The translations under genes were made by a program, and so were the position numbers. From CBDBCU01 sp965243185 (GTDB taxonomy: Bacteria > Chloroflexota > Dehalococcoidia > Lucifugimonadales > UBA3495): a stretch of 64,000 nt of DNA. Location of the stretch: the NCBI GenBank assembly GCA_965243185.1, contig OZ251531.1, forward strand, positions 2,046,001 through 2,110,000, in the 5' to 3' direction. Of this stretch, positions 17,808 through 26,291 are shown piece after piece; the stretch's first letter is position 1, and each line of letters opens with the position of its first letter. The notes beneath the pieces were generated by a model. It was not told the origin of the DNA, made no database searches, and saw only the letters and a list, made by a program, of their open reading frames with translations.

Positions 17808-18962
17808 ATGGACTACGGCGCAGAAGCAATCAGCCGCCACCGGGCCAGCCGGGGCAAAGTCAGCATCGCTCCGAAAATGAAGGTGGAGACTATGGAGGAG
17901 CTGTCCATAGCCTATACGCCGGGCGTGGCGGCGGTGAGTATGGCAATTCACCACGACCTGGCGGAAAGTTTTGCCTTGACCAACCGCGGCAACACCGTGG
18001 CCGTAGTGTCTGACGGCTCCGCCGTGCTGGGCTTGGGCAATGTAGGGCCGGAGGCGGCTATGGCGGTGATGGAGGGCAAGTCCATCCTGTTCAAGGGGCT
18101 GGCTGACATTGACGCTTTTCCCATCTGCTTGGGGACGCAGGATAATGCGTCGATAATTCAGACCGTCCGCAACTTGGCGCCCTCTTTTGGCGGCATCAAC
18201 CTCGAGGATATTGCCGCGCCGCGCTGCTTTGAGATTGAAGAAAGCCTGCAAGACCTCGGCATACCGGTCTTTCACGACGACCAGCACGGCACTTCCATAG
18301 TGGTTCTGGCGTCGCTCATCAACGCCCTGCTGGTGGTGGGCAAGCGTATGGAGGAAGTGAAAATCGTCTTTTCCGGGGCCGGTGCCGGCGGCATTGCCTC
18401 GACCAAGCTACTGGTGGACTACGGCGCCAAGAATATCATTCTGGTGGACAGCCGGGGGATTATTCACCGCGGCCGCAGCGACCTGACTTCGGTCAAGCGG
18501 GAGATGCTGGACATTACCAACCCGGAGAATGTGTCCGGGGGACTGGACGCGGCGTTGCAGAGTGCGGATGTGTTTATCGGGCTGTCGGTGGGGGATACGG
18601 TCAGCCAAGATATGGTGCGGAGTATGGCGCGGGATGCGGTGGTGCTGGCCGCCGCCAATCCCACGCCGGAAATCTGGCCGGATGCGGCGGCCGCCGCCGG
18701 GGCCCGGGTGGTCGGCACCGGCCGCAGCGACTTCCCCAATCAGATTAACAACAGCCTGGCTTTCCCCGGCGTGTTTCGGGGCGCGCTGGACGCACGGGCG
18801 CCGCGCATCACTACCCGGATGAAACTGGCGGCCGCGGAAGCTCTAGCCGGCTTGGTGGCTGAACCGACACCGGAACACATCATCCCTTGGTCGCTGGACG
18901 GGGCGGTAGTGCCGGCGGTAGCCCAAGCCGTAGCCGGGGCTTGGCAGGCGGAGCAAGGGTAA
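17808..18962 (+). CDS. NAD(P)-dependent malic enzyme
   Basis: A 384-residue malic enzyme of the short bacterial type, converting malate to pyruvate and CO2. The substrate domain carries ELSIAYTPGVA, NTVAVVSDGSAVLGLGNVG and KGLADIDAFPICL. The metal-binding IPVFHDDQHGTSIV precedes the nucleotide-binding VFSGAGAGGIASTKLL. There is no C-terminal phosphotransacetylase domain. Two adjacent ATG codons (17805 and 17808) are possible. The second is better spaced from AAGGGAG. A TATAAT at 17751 lies upstream without a clear -35 box. Confidence 0.94.
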   Translation: MDYGAEAISRHRASRGKVSIAPKMKVETMEELSIAYTPGVAAVSMAIHHDLAESFALTNRGNTVAVVSDGSAVLGLGNVGPEAAMAVMEGKSILFKGLADIDAFPICLGTQDNASIIQTVRNLAPSFGGINLEDIAAPRCFEIEESLQDLGIPVFHDDQHGTSIVVLASLINALLVVGKRMEEVKIVFSGAGAGGIASTKLLVDYGAKNIILVDSRGIIHRGRSDLTSVKREMLDITNPENVSGGLDAALQSADVFIGLSVGDTVSQDMVRSMARDAVVLAAANPTPEIWPDAAAAAGARVVGTGRSDFPNQINNSLAFPGVFRGALDARAPRITTRMKLAAAEALAGLVAEPTPEHIIPWSLDGAVVPAVAQAVAGAWQAEQG

Positions 18963-18979
18963 GGGTAGGAGACAGCCTT

Positions 18980-19282
18980 ATGTCCCCCGAACTGATTGCA
19001 ATAATCGGCGTCGGCATCACCCTGCTTACCGTCCAGATTTCGATAGCCGGGCTGCTGGTAACTCTGATGCTACAGTCGGAAAAGCGCACCAACCAGCGCC
19101 TTGACCGGCTGGAAGATCGGGTTACCCGGGAAATTCAACTGTTTCGGGCGGAAACTAAAGAACAGTTCACCGCTATGGACGAGCGGGTTCGTGGCCTAGA
19201 ACGGGGACAGTCCCGTCTGGCCGCCGAGCTTTCCTTGCTGAAAGACTTTTTCACTCACTTCCTGCAACGGGAACGGGAATAG
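18980..19282 (+). CDS. membrane-anchored coiled-coil protein, paralogue A
   Basis: A 100-residue protein beginning MSPELIAIIGVGITLLTVQI: an N-terminal transmembrane helix (residues about 5-30), then KRTNQRLDRLEDRV and a charged coiled coil to the C-terminus, ending SLLKDFFTHFLQ. AGGAG sits 8 bases before the ATG. The next gene is a paralogue with the same start, helix and end but a longer coiled coil. No function is known. Similar small TM plus coiled-coil proteins act as scaffolds, but that is only an analogy. Confidence 0.75.
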   Translation: MSPELIAIIGVGITLLTVQISIAGLLVTLMLQSEKRTNQRLDRLEDRVTREIQLFRAETKEQFTAMDERVRGLERGQSRLAAELSLLKDFFTHFLQRERE

Positions 19283-19290
19283 GCGGCAGT

Positions 19291-19317
19291 TTATAGCCGG
19301 CATCCCGTCGGCTATAA
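19291..19317. terminator. 9-bp stem hairpin between coiled-coil paralogues
   Basis: TTATAGCCG (19291-19299) pairs with CGGCTATAA (19309-19317) around a 9-base loop. There is no T-run. It may be a weak terminator or a processing site. Confidence 0.4.
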
Positions 19318-19357
19318 GGCATTCCCTTGCCGTCCCATCCAAGTTAAGGAGAACTTT

Positions 19358-19858
19358 ATGACGCCGGAGCTGACCCCGTTGCTGACCGGTTTCATCGGCT
19401 TGGGCATTACCATACTGGCTGTAGGGGTTTCCCTAGCGGCGCTGGTGGTAACGCTGCATATTCGCTCGGAAAAACGGACCGAAGCGCGGATTGACCGGTT
19501 GGAAACCGAGCTGAAGCGGGAAATGGCTCAGATGCGGGCCGAGACCAACCAACGTTTTGAGAGCCAAGAAGGCGAAACCAAGCGGCAATTCGAGCGACAG
19601 GAAGGCGAAACCAAGCGGCAATTCGAGTGGCAGGAAGGCGAAACCAAGCGGCAGTTCGAGCGGCAAGAGGCCGAAACCAAGCGGCTATTCGAGCGGCAGG
19701 AGGACCAAACCAATCAGCGGTTTGGAGAAGTCAAAGAACAGTTTGCCGCTTTGGACGAACGGATCCGGGGTTTGGAAGGAGGGCAAGCCCGTTTGGCGGC
19801 TGAGCTTTCCCTGCTGAAAGACCTTTTCACCCACTTCCTGCGGCCGGAACAGCCCTGA
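19358..19858 (+). CDS. membrane-anchored coiled-coil protein, paralogue B, with 11-residue repeats
   Basis: A 166-residue paralogue of the preceding protein. The N-terminal helix (FIGLGITILAVGVSLAALVVTL) and RIDRLET correspond to those of paralogue A. The coiled coil is then extended by five tandem 11-residue units of the type QEGETKRQFER (residues 70-124), before the shared C-terminal EQFAALDERIRGLEGGQ and LAAELSLLKDLFTHFL. Eleven-residue periodicity suits a right-handed or straight hendecad coil. The AAGGAG site is 9 bases upstream. The repeat block is also a DNA tandem repeat and therefore able to change length. Confidence 0.78.
   Translation: MTPELTPLLTGFIGLGITILAVGVSLAALVVTLHIRSEKRTEARIDRLETELKREMAQMRAETNQRFESQEGETKRQFERQEGETKRQFEWQEGETKRQFERQEAETKRLFERQEDQTNQRFGEVKEQFAALDERIRGLEGGQARLAAELSLLKDLFTHFLRPEQP
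19565..19729 (+). repeat. five 33-bp tandem repeats inside the coiled-coil gene
   Basis: Five in-frame 33-base units encode QEGETKRQFER and variants. The first three are nearly identical at DNA level and the last two diverge. Length change by whole units would keep the reading frame. Confidence 0.85.
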
Positions 19859-19883
19859 CCCCCGTCTCGAGGCAACCTCCGCT

Positions 19884-21452
19884 ATGCCCAACTCCATCAC
19901 CATCGAATCCTTGGAGCGGATGCGCCCCAACCTGCGCGCCGTGACGGCGGAGCGGGCCAAGCGGCTGCCCGGCTTGCGCTACTGCGACCTGCGGCTGCAA
20001 GTGCGGGAGGAAAAGGGGGCATCCGCTGAGAATGGCAGTGAACGGGCCAGCAGCGAGGATGTCGCCTTTGACTTTGGGGTGCGGGTTATTGCCGGCGGCC
20101 GCTATCCCGCCGCCGGCTACTATGGCCGGATACTGGGCGTTGCCGACGCCGCTGACATTGAGGGGGTGGTTTGGGATGGCATCCGGCAAGCTCACGGTCG
20201 GGCCCAAGCCAATGCCCGGCAAAAAGCGCAAGCCAAAAGCCGTTTCCCCGGCATTGCCAACCGTCTGGCCGCCACGGATTTAGCCCCGGTACTGCCAGTG
20301 CAGGACTCCGTTCCCGCCCTCTATCACGTTGACCCGCGCAGTGTCCCCCTGTCTGAAGTGGTCCGGATGGCGGTGGCGGGTTGCAAGGCGGCCCAATGGC
20401 AAGGCGGCGTCATCCGCTACGCCACAGCCGCGGTCAGTACCAGCTTGACCCGGGAACTGTTTATCAGTTCTGACGGGGCGGATCTTGACCAGAGCTTTGC
20501 TCAGACCGAGGGTTTTGTCCTGGCCATTGGCGCGGGGGAACAGGGCAACTTTGAGCTGTATGACTTTACCGGGCATCAGCGCGGTTGGGAAATCCTGACC
20601 GAGGGCTATGCCAACGGCCCGATTATCCTGCCCAACTATGTTGATTTCTGCGGCCGGTTGGCGGCCGATACCGCATCAGTAGCCGCCGCCCCGCCGCTGC
20701 AACCGCCGGATAAGGAAGTTACGGTAGTAACTGACCCCCACTTTAACACCCTCTTGGTTCACGAAGTAGTCGGACATCCGGCGGAACTGGACCGGGCGTT
20801 GAAGTATGAAACGGCGTATGCCGGCCGTTCCTGGTTTCTGAAAAACTTGCGGGAGAATCAGTTGGGGCGGCCGATAGCGTCGCCGTTGGTCAATGCCTTT
20901 TCCGACCCGTTAATGGAAGGCTACGGCTCTTTCCGGTATGACCACGAAGGAACGCCGGCCCGCCGGGCTTACATCATCCGGGACGGGACGCTGGAGGAAC
21001 TGCTGAACAACCGCCAGACCGCCGCTATCATCGGAGCAACGCCCAACGGGTCAGCCCGGGCTACAGAAGCCCACTTGATTCCCCTGATTCGGATGACTAA
21101 TACGGTTTTCGCGCCGGGCGACCGCCGCCCGGAGGACATCACTGCCGAAGTGGATTCCGGCTATTACATTGCCGGCCACCGCACCCCGTCCATTGCCGAA
21201 TCCCGGGAAAACTTCCGCATCACGGCGGTAAAGGTGTATGAAATCAAAAATGGGCAATTGGGCCGGCTGTATCGGGATGGGGGGATAACCGCCGATTCCC
21301 GCAACTATTTCCAGTCGATCGACGCCGTGGGCAACGACCTGCGGGTGAACCCCATTCCCAACTGCGGCAAGGGGCAGCCGATGCAAGCCAAGCGGATGAG
21401 TAACGGCGGCCCGACCATGCGCGGCGTGGCCCGACTGACCGGGCCGGGGTAA
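19884..21452 (+). CDS. TldD/PmbA-family metalloprotease
   Basis: A 522-residue TldD-like protein. The zinc-binding HEVVGH (residues 293-298), followed by AELDRALKYE, matches the family HExxxH helix with its acidic partner. Upstream are the substrate-fold strands DVAFDFGVRVIAGG, and downstream SDPLMEGYGSFRYDHEGTPARR and ITAEVDSGYYIAGH, typical of this family. TldD and TldE form a heterodimer that trims peptides. No TldE/PmbA partner is adjacent. The start ATG 19884 is 26 bases after the coiled-coil gene. Confidence 0.88.
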   Translation: MPNSITIESLERMRPNLRAVTAERAKRLPGLRYCDLRLQVREEKGASAENGSERASSEDVAFDFGVRVIAGGRYPAAGYYGRILGVADAADIEGVVWDGIRQAHGRAQANARQKAQAKSRFPGIANRLAATDLAPVLPVQDSVPALYHVDPRSVPLSEVVRMAVAGCKAAQWQGGVIRYATAAVSTSLTRELFISSDGADLDQSFAQTEGFVLAIGAGEQGNFELYDFTGHQRGWEILTEGYANGPIILPNYVDFCGRLAADTASVAAAPPLQPPDKEVTVVTDPHFNTLLVHEVVGHPAELDRALKYETAYAGRSWFLKNLRENQLGRPIASPLVNAFSDPLMEGYGSFRYDHEGTPARRAYIIRDGTLEELLNNRQTAAIIGATPNGSARATEAHLIPLIRMTNTVFAPGDRRPEDITAEVDSGYYIAGHRTPSIAESRENFRITAVKVYEIKNGQLGRLYRDGGITADSRNYFQSIDAVGNDLRVNPIPNCGKGQPMQAKRMSNGGPTMRGVARLTGPG

Positions 21453-21513
21453 GCGGACGGGCGGCGGCAACAAACGGCGGATCGACCGGCACCTTGCGGC
21501 CGGAACCGCTGCC

Positions 21514-21926
21514 CTACTGAAGGTTCATCGCCGCCAAGCCGATTTGGGCCAGTTCCTCATCCCGGGCCAGCCGCCGACGCCGATACCGCCCATAATGACG
21601 CCGTCGGAGCCGCGCACCACGACGCCGCCGATACCCGGGGTCAGGTTGGGGTCGCCGTAGTCGCTGACGGTGCGGCCGCGCTCTTTCAGTTGTTCGCCGT
21701 GGGGGCCGGTGTCCATTCCCATCACGGCGGCGGTGTAGGCTTTGCGGAAGGCGTGGCGGCGGGCGTAAAGGCGCACATTGTCCATCTGGGCGTAGGCGAC
21801 CATATTGCCGGCGTCGTCAACGATGGCAATGGCGACCGGCAGGCCGCCGGGCTTGGTTACTTCGGCGATGACGGCTTGCATCGCGGCTTGGGCCTGGTTG
21901 AAATCGATGTAGGGTTTTTGGGCCAT
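21514..21926 (-). CDS. GlcG/HbpS-like haem-degrading domain protein, C-terminal frameshift
   Basis: The uninterrupted frame (21926 to 21525, 133 residues) is a GlcG/HbpS-family protein: AQAAMQAVIAEVTKPGGLPVAIAIVDDAG, HAFRKAYTAAVMG, then GIGGVVVRGSDGVIMGGIGVGG. After that the frame ends in an atypical WPGMRNWPKSAWRR. A one-base shift near 21575 gives RLARDEELAQIGLAAMNLQ and a stop at 21514, which is the expected family ending. So one base appears to be missing. The family binds haem or small oxygen-containing ligands, and some members are encoded with glycolate oxidase. No such gene is nearby. Confidence 0.8.
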
Positions 21927-22007
21927 GGGATTTCTGCTCCTGTAGTGGTTGCTGAGGGGCCGGCTGTAAAACCGGCTCCCGCCCTGTTTATCCCTCGTCC
22001 GACCGGG

Positions 22008-23072
22008 CTACAAAGTAATCACTTCGCCATTGTTCAACTTGATGGTCAGAACAGGCGAAGGATACCCGAATTTTTCCAACAAGACCGTGCAACGGTTCCT
22101 GATGTCGTTCCCGTCACCGAATCGGGCATAGATTCCCGTGTCGCCTATCCGCTTGGGCCAATTCCCGGATGCCGGCGGAGATTCCGTAAACCAATTGCCC
22201 ATCTCCAAGAGCGTCTGGCTGAACTTGTCGGGGTGGTCTTTGTGAATCAGCAAGCAAAGCTCCACCAACAAACGCCCCCACTCGGACTTTACCAATATCT
22301 CGCTCTCCTCTCGAAAAGTAAAGGAGTAAGGATTAGGGGGAGGGGGACCGTTTGGCCTCGTAGTCGGCACCTTATGCACCAAAGACGATACTCCCACTGA
22401 CTCCAAGAATTGTTCAACCTGCTCCTCACTAGGATGAGGGTCAGTAATCGCTTCAATAAACGCGAGCAGCGGCTGGGGATTCTCGGTCAGACTATCCCAC
22501 GCCTCGGTCATCCTCCGAAACGCTTTCTCAGTACCCTCGATTTCCTCAAGCCGCCTCTTGGCTTCCCCGACAACTTTAGCGGCGGAGGATTTAGTGGAAA
22601 ATTTTTCCCGTGCCAAGAACCTCTCAAAGTTCTCCTGAACTTCGGTCTGGTCAAGAGAAGTGATGTCAAAGTCCAAGAACATTCTGAGCTTGGCATCTTT
22701 GCGCTGCGTCGGCGGCAAATAGAACATCCACCGGCTGCCACTGGTCAGTACCGCCAACTTGGGCTTGGCTTGATGGCAGTAACCGGCAAGTTGATTCTCC
22801 TCAGCTTCTTACAAAGGGCGGTTCCAGCTTTTGACCTCAGCCAGAACTCGCGCCACGCCATCAACTTGGAGGGCATAGTCAACTTTCTTGAGCCCGGCAT
22901 CGACCTTCGACTGCGGATAAACCTCGGCCATGTTTCCGGTATCCCACCCAACCCGACTCAACAGGGGTAGAACCACCGCAATCTCCACTGCCCGCTCGTC
23001 AAGGTTTCCCAAGATGGGACTTTGGCCCTGGATAATGTTGGCAAGGGTATCCCCAAAGGTAACGCAATCCAC
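22008..23072 (-). pseudogene. HsdR N-terminal-like nuclease gene interrupted by an in-frame stop
   Basis: From ATG 23072 the protein opens with a type I restriction R-subunit N-terminal domain pattern: ERAVEIAVVLPLLSRVGWDTGN, EVYPQ, KVDYALQVDGVARVLAEVKSW (a D and E-x-K pair of the PD-(D/E)XK kind). It then meets a TAA at 22809-22811. The same frame continues past the stop with EAEENQLAGYCHQ and AVLTSGSRWMFYLPP, the next conserved block of this domain, and stays open to 22008. CAA to TAA would explain the stop. The remaining 250 residues are charged and helical. No M or S subunit is adjacent. Similar stand-alone proteins are common but poorly characterised. Confidence 0.75.
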
Positions 23073-23138
23073 GATACAACCTCCAAATTGCCAGGCCGGG
23101 ATTTAGGTAAATATACCGAAAACCCAGCCCTATGCAAC

Positions 23139-24560
23139 CTAAATATCCGCCCGCCGCTTATGCCACTCCGTCCCCTGCTCATAGGCGTATGCCGCCTTAA
23201 ACACCGTCCCCTCCTCCAGCGGCCGGCCCGCCAGCTGCAACCCAATCGGCAGCGGCTTCGCCCCGCCAGTGAACCCGCAAGGCAGCGACAACGCCGGGAC
23301 GCCGGCCAGGTTGTACGGACTGGTGAAACTCCGCCGCCCGGCATAGCCGTCCAAAACTTCCTGCTTGCTGCCGATGCCGGCTTGCGCCGGTATCAGCGAC
23401 GCCGGTATCGAGGAAGTCGGCATCGCCAGCACATCCACCCCTTGCAGGGCGTCCAGGATTTCCTGCCGCAGCAAATGCCGCAGCTGCTGCGCCCGGCGGT
23501 AGGCTTGCGCCGGGAAAATACTGCCGGCCAGCAGCCGCACCCGATTGTTGTATTCGTAATCGTTAAGGCGTTGGGCGATATAGTCCCGGTGCAGCGTCGC
23601 CGCCTCTACCATAATCAGCGCGCTCGACACCGCCGCCGAATGTACCAGCAACGGCAGGGAAACCTCCACAATCTCCGCCCCCAAATCTCCCAACCGGGCA
23701 ATAGCGGCAATCACCGCTTCCCCCACATCGGCGTCCACCACCTCGCTATAGACCCGTTCCTTTACTACCCCCACTTTCAGCCCCCGAATGTCCCCGTCCA
23801 GCCCGGCGGCGTAGTCGGGAACCGGATCCTCCCAAGTATAGGGATCCTTCGGGTCATAGCCGGCAATGGCTTGCAGCGTCAGCGCGCAGTCCGTCACCGT
23901 GCGGGAAATCGGCCCCGCCGTATCCATCGACCAGCACGCCCCCTGCATCCCGTAACGGCTCACCCGCCCCCAAGTCGGCCTTGTCCCCACCAGCCCGCAA
24001 AAAGCCGCCGGCCCCCGGATCGACCCGCCGGTATCCTCCCCAATCGAAGTAGCGCACAAGGCCGCCGCCGTCGCCGCCCCGGAGCCGCTGCTCGAAGTCC
24101 CCGGATTCCGTTCCAAGTCCCACGGATTCCGCGGACGGCCGTAGGGATGATGAAATGAGTCGCCGCTGGCAAACTCGCTCATATTCAGCTTGCCCAGCAT
24201 AATAGCCCCGGCTTCTTTCAACTTGGCAATGACCGTAGCGTCCCGGTCGGGAATGTGGTCCGCCAAAATCGTCGAGCCGCCGGTAGTGCGGATGCCCTGG
24301 CTGTCCAACTGGTCTTTCACCGCCACCGGTACGCCGTGCAGCGGCCCCCGATACCGGCCCGCCGCGATTTCTCCTTCCGCTTCCTGCGCCGCCGCCCGGG
24401 CTTCCTCCCGGCAAACGGTAATGTAGGAATTAAGCTGACCGTCCACCCGGTCAATCCGCTCCAGATACGCCTCCGTCGCCACCACCGGGGACACTTCCCG
24501 GCTTTCCAGCAGCGGCGCCAGTTCCGTAACCGTCAGGAAAGGAATTTCCTGCTTGTCCAT
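23139..24560 (-). CDS. amidase-signature hydrolase (GatA-like)
   Basis: A 473-residue amidase-signature enzyme. The Lys-Ser-Ser triad region is visible: GVPVAVKDQLDSQG (Lys), then NPGTSSSGSGAATAAALC and GEDTGGSIRGPAAFCGLVG (nucleophilic Ser in DTGGSIR), with TWGRVSRYG after it. It could be GatA, since gatB is in the window. However, its partner just upstream is only loosely GatC-like, and many such proteins are non-tRNA amidases. GAGGAGGG lies before the ATG at 24560. It follows the small GatC-like gene by 15 bases, so the two form an operon. Substrate unknown. Confidence 0.85.
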   Translation of the reverse strand: MDKQEIPFLTVTELAPLLESREVSPVVATEAYLERIDRVDGQLNSYITVCREEARAAAQEAEGEIAAGRYRGPLHGVPVAVKDQLDSQGIRTTGGSTILADHIPDRDATVIAKLKEAGAIMLGKLNMSEFASGDSFHHPYGRPRNPWDLERNPGTSSSGSGAATAAALCATSIGEDTGGSIRGPAAFCGLVGTRPTWGRVSRYGMQGACWSMDTAGPISRTVTDCALTLQAIAGYDPKDPYTWEDPVPDYAAGLDGDIRGLKVGVVKERVYSEVVDADVGEAVIAAIARLGDLGAEIVEVSLPLLVHSAAVSSALIMVEAATLHRDYIAQRLNDYEYNNRVRLLAGSIFPAQAYRRAQQLRHLLRQEILDALQGVDVLAMPTSSIPASLIPAQAGIGSKQEVLDGYAGRRSFTSPYNLAGVPALSLPCGFTGGAKPLPIGLQLAGRPLEEGTVFKAAYAYEQGTEWHKRRADI

Positions 24561-24575
24561 AACCGTTACCCTCCT

Positions 24576-24776
24576 CTAGGACTGGTTAGCCGGCGGCGGC
24601 AGGATAATCGGCAGCGGTTCCACATCCGCCAACCCGGGCATTGCCGCCGCTGCCTGCTCCAACGCCTCCAGAACCCCGTTCAAGCTGTAGCCCACTTCCG
24701 CCAGCAGCTCCGGCGGAAGGTCCACCCCGGACGCTTGGGCCAGAGCCCGAATATCCCCGTCAGTAAGGTCTGCCAT
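24576..24776 (-). CDS. GatC/AtzG-like small amidase partner
   Basis: A 66-residue protein: DIRALAQASGVDLPPELLAEVGYSLNGVLEALEQAAAAMPGL followed by a proline-rich tail. The two-helix layout, an early I-x-x-LA-x-x-x-G-x-x-L/P motif and a later VEPL are GatC-like, and the closest idea is the AtzG/DUF4089-type partner that wraps around an amidase. It starts the minus-strand pair with the amidase and diverges from glmU, with about 119 bases between start codons. Confidence 0.65.
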   Translation of the reverse strand: MADLTDGDIRALAQASGVDLPPELLAEVGYSLNGVLEALEQAAAAMPGLADVEPLPIILPPPANQS

Positions 24777-24801
24777 AAAACGCCTCCACGCCCGCCGAAT
24801 A

Positions 24802-24810
24802 TGGTATAAT
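24802..24810 (+). promoter_or_regulatory. extended -10 promoter for glmU
   Basis: TGGTATAAT: a perfect TATAAT (24805-24810) preceded by TG one base upstream, i.e. an extended -10. No -35 box is recognisable. It sits in the divergent region between the GatC-like gene and glmU. Confidence 0.5.
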
Positions 24811-24895
24811 TGACGCCAATAACCGGGCGGGGCCGCCCCATTTTGCCTTGACCATATAAGTCTGTCAAATGCCGGCAGCGAAAGGAGTTGCCCCT

Positions 24896-26269
24896 ATGGA
24901 TATGCAGCAATGGGCTGGAATCATTATGGCCGCCGGCGCCGGGCGCCGGATGAACTCCCGCCGCCCCAAGCCCTTGCATCAAGTCTGCGGCAAGGAACTC
25001 ATCCGCTACCCGGTGGAACTCCTGCAAACCTTGGGCGTCAACCCTATCCTGGTCGTGGTCTCCCCGGCCAACGCCGAACCCATCCGCGAACTGTTGGGGG
25101 ACGCGGTGGAGTATGTAACCCAACCGTCTCCCTTGGGCACCGGCGATGCCGCCGCCCGCGCCGTCGCTGCTCTGGACAGCTCGGCGCAGCGGCTGATTGT
25201 GCTGGGCAGCGATTCGCCCCTGCTGCGGCCCGAATCGGTGCGCCAGTTGACCGCGCAGCACCTCGCCCAAGACCACGCTATGACCCTCCTCGCAGCTCCC
25301 GATATGCTGTCCCCTGACTTGGGCCGTATCCTCCGCAACGACGCCGGACAAATCATTGACATCGTCGAAGCGACTGAGGAGGAAAGAACCGGCTTTCACC
25401 CGGCCGAAGTCAACGCCGGCGTCTATTGTTGCAACCGGGACTGGCTGGCAACTACCCTGGACCGTTTGCCCACCCGTGCCAACGGCGAAAAATACATCAC
25501 CGACCTGGTTGCCCTCGCCGCCCGGCAAGGCAATCCCATCGCCGCCATCCCCAGCGATGACCCCGAGGGAATCTTTGGCGTCAACGACCGCGAGCAGTTG
25601 GCAATGGTCGAAACCATCCGCCGCGACCAGCTTTGCCGCCACTGGATGCGCGCCGGCGTCACTATCCAGGACCCGGCATCCACTTTCATTGACGCCGCCG
25701 TATCCATCGGCATCGACACCATCATTCGCCCCAATACTATATTGTTGGGCAATACCCACATCGGCGCCGACTGCGTAATCGGCCCCAACTCGGTAATCCA
25801 AAATTCCCAAATCGGCGACCGCTGCCGCATCGCCGTGTCAATGGTCGAGGATTCCGTTATGGAAGTCGATTCCGACCTCGGCCCCTTCAGCCATCTCCGT
25901 CCCGGCTCCCGCATCGCCGCCGGCGTCCACCTCGGCAATTTTGTCGAAGTCAAGGATAGCAACATCGGCCCCGGCACTCTGGCCGGCCATTTCTGCTACC
26001 TCGGCGACGCTGATATTGGCGCGCAAGTCAACATCGGCGCCGGCACGGTCACCTGCAACTTCGACGGCCAGGACAAGCAGCCCACCACCATTGGCGACCG
26101 CGCCTTTATCGGGTGTGATACAATGTTAGTGGCCCCGGTAACCGTCGGCCCCGACGCCGCCACCGGCGCCGGAACAGTCGTAACTAAAGACATCCCGGCC
26201 GCTTTACTCGGGGTCGGTGTCCCTGCTACAATAAGGGAAAAGAAACCCCGGCCCGACCGGAAAACCTGA
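24896..26269 (+). CDS. glmU: bifunctional N-acetylglucosamine-1-phosphate uridyltransferase / glucosamine-1-phosphate acetyltransferase
   Basis: A 457-residue GlmU, which makes UDP-GlcNAc for cell-wall synthesis. The N-terminal pyrophosphorylase domain has AGIIMAAGAGRRMNSRRPKP and TQPSPLGTGDAA, and the C-terminal half is a left-handed beta helix of hexapeptide repeats (IGADCVIGPNSVIQNSQIGD onward) with HLGNFVEVKDSNIGPGTLAG and NIGAGTVTCNFDG. The ATG at 24896 has AAAGGAG 9 bases upstream. An earlier in-frame ATG at 24869 would place that site inside the gene. It is followed closely by the CorC-like gene. Confidence 0.95.
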   Translation: MDMQQWAGIIMAAGAGRRMNSRRPKPLHQVCGKELIRYPVELLQTLGVNPILVVVSPANAEPIRELLGDAVEYVTQPSPLGTGDAAARAVAALDSSAQRLIVLGSDSPLLRPESVRQLTAQHLAQDHAMTLLAAPDMLSPDLGRILRNDAGQIIDIVEATEEERTGFHPAEVNAGVYCCNRDWLATTLDRLPTRANGEKYITDLVALAARQGNPIAAIPSDDPEGIFGVNDREQLAMVETIRRDQLCRHWMRAGVTIQDPASTFIDAAVSIGIDTIIRPNTILLGNTHIGADCVIGPNSVIQNSQIGDRCRIAVSMVEDSVMEVDSDLGPFSHLRPGSRIAAGVHLGNFVEVKDSNIGPGTLAGHFCYLGDADIGAQVNIGAGTVTCNFDGQDKQPTTIGDRAFIGCDTMLVAPVTVGPDAATGAGTVVTKDIPAALLGVGVPATIREKKPRPDRKT

Positions 26270-26291
26270 CCTTGGCAACCAGCGATAACCA

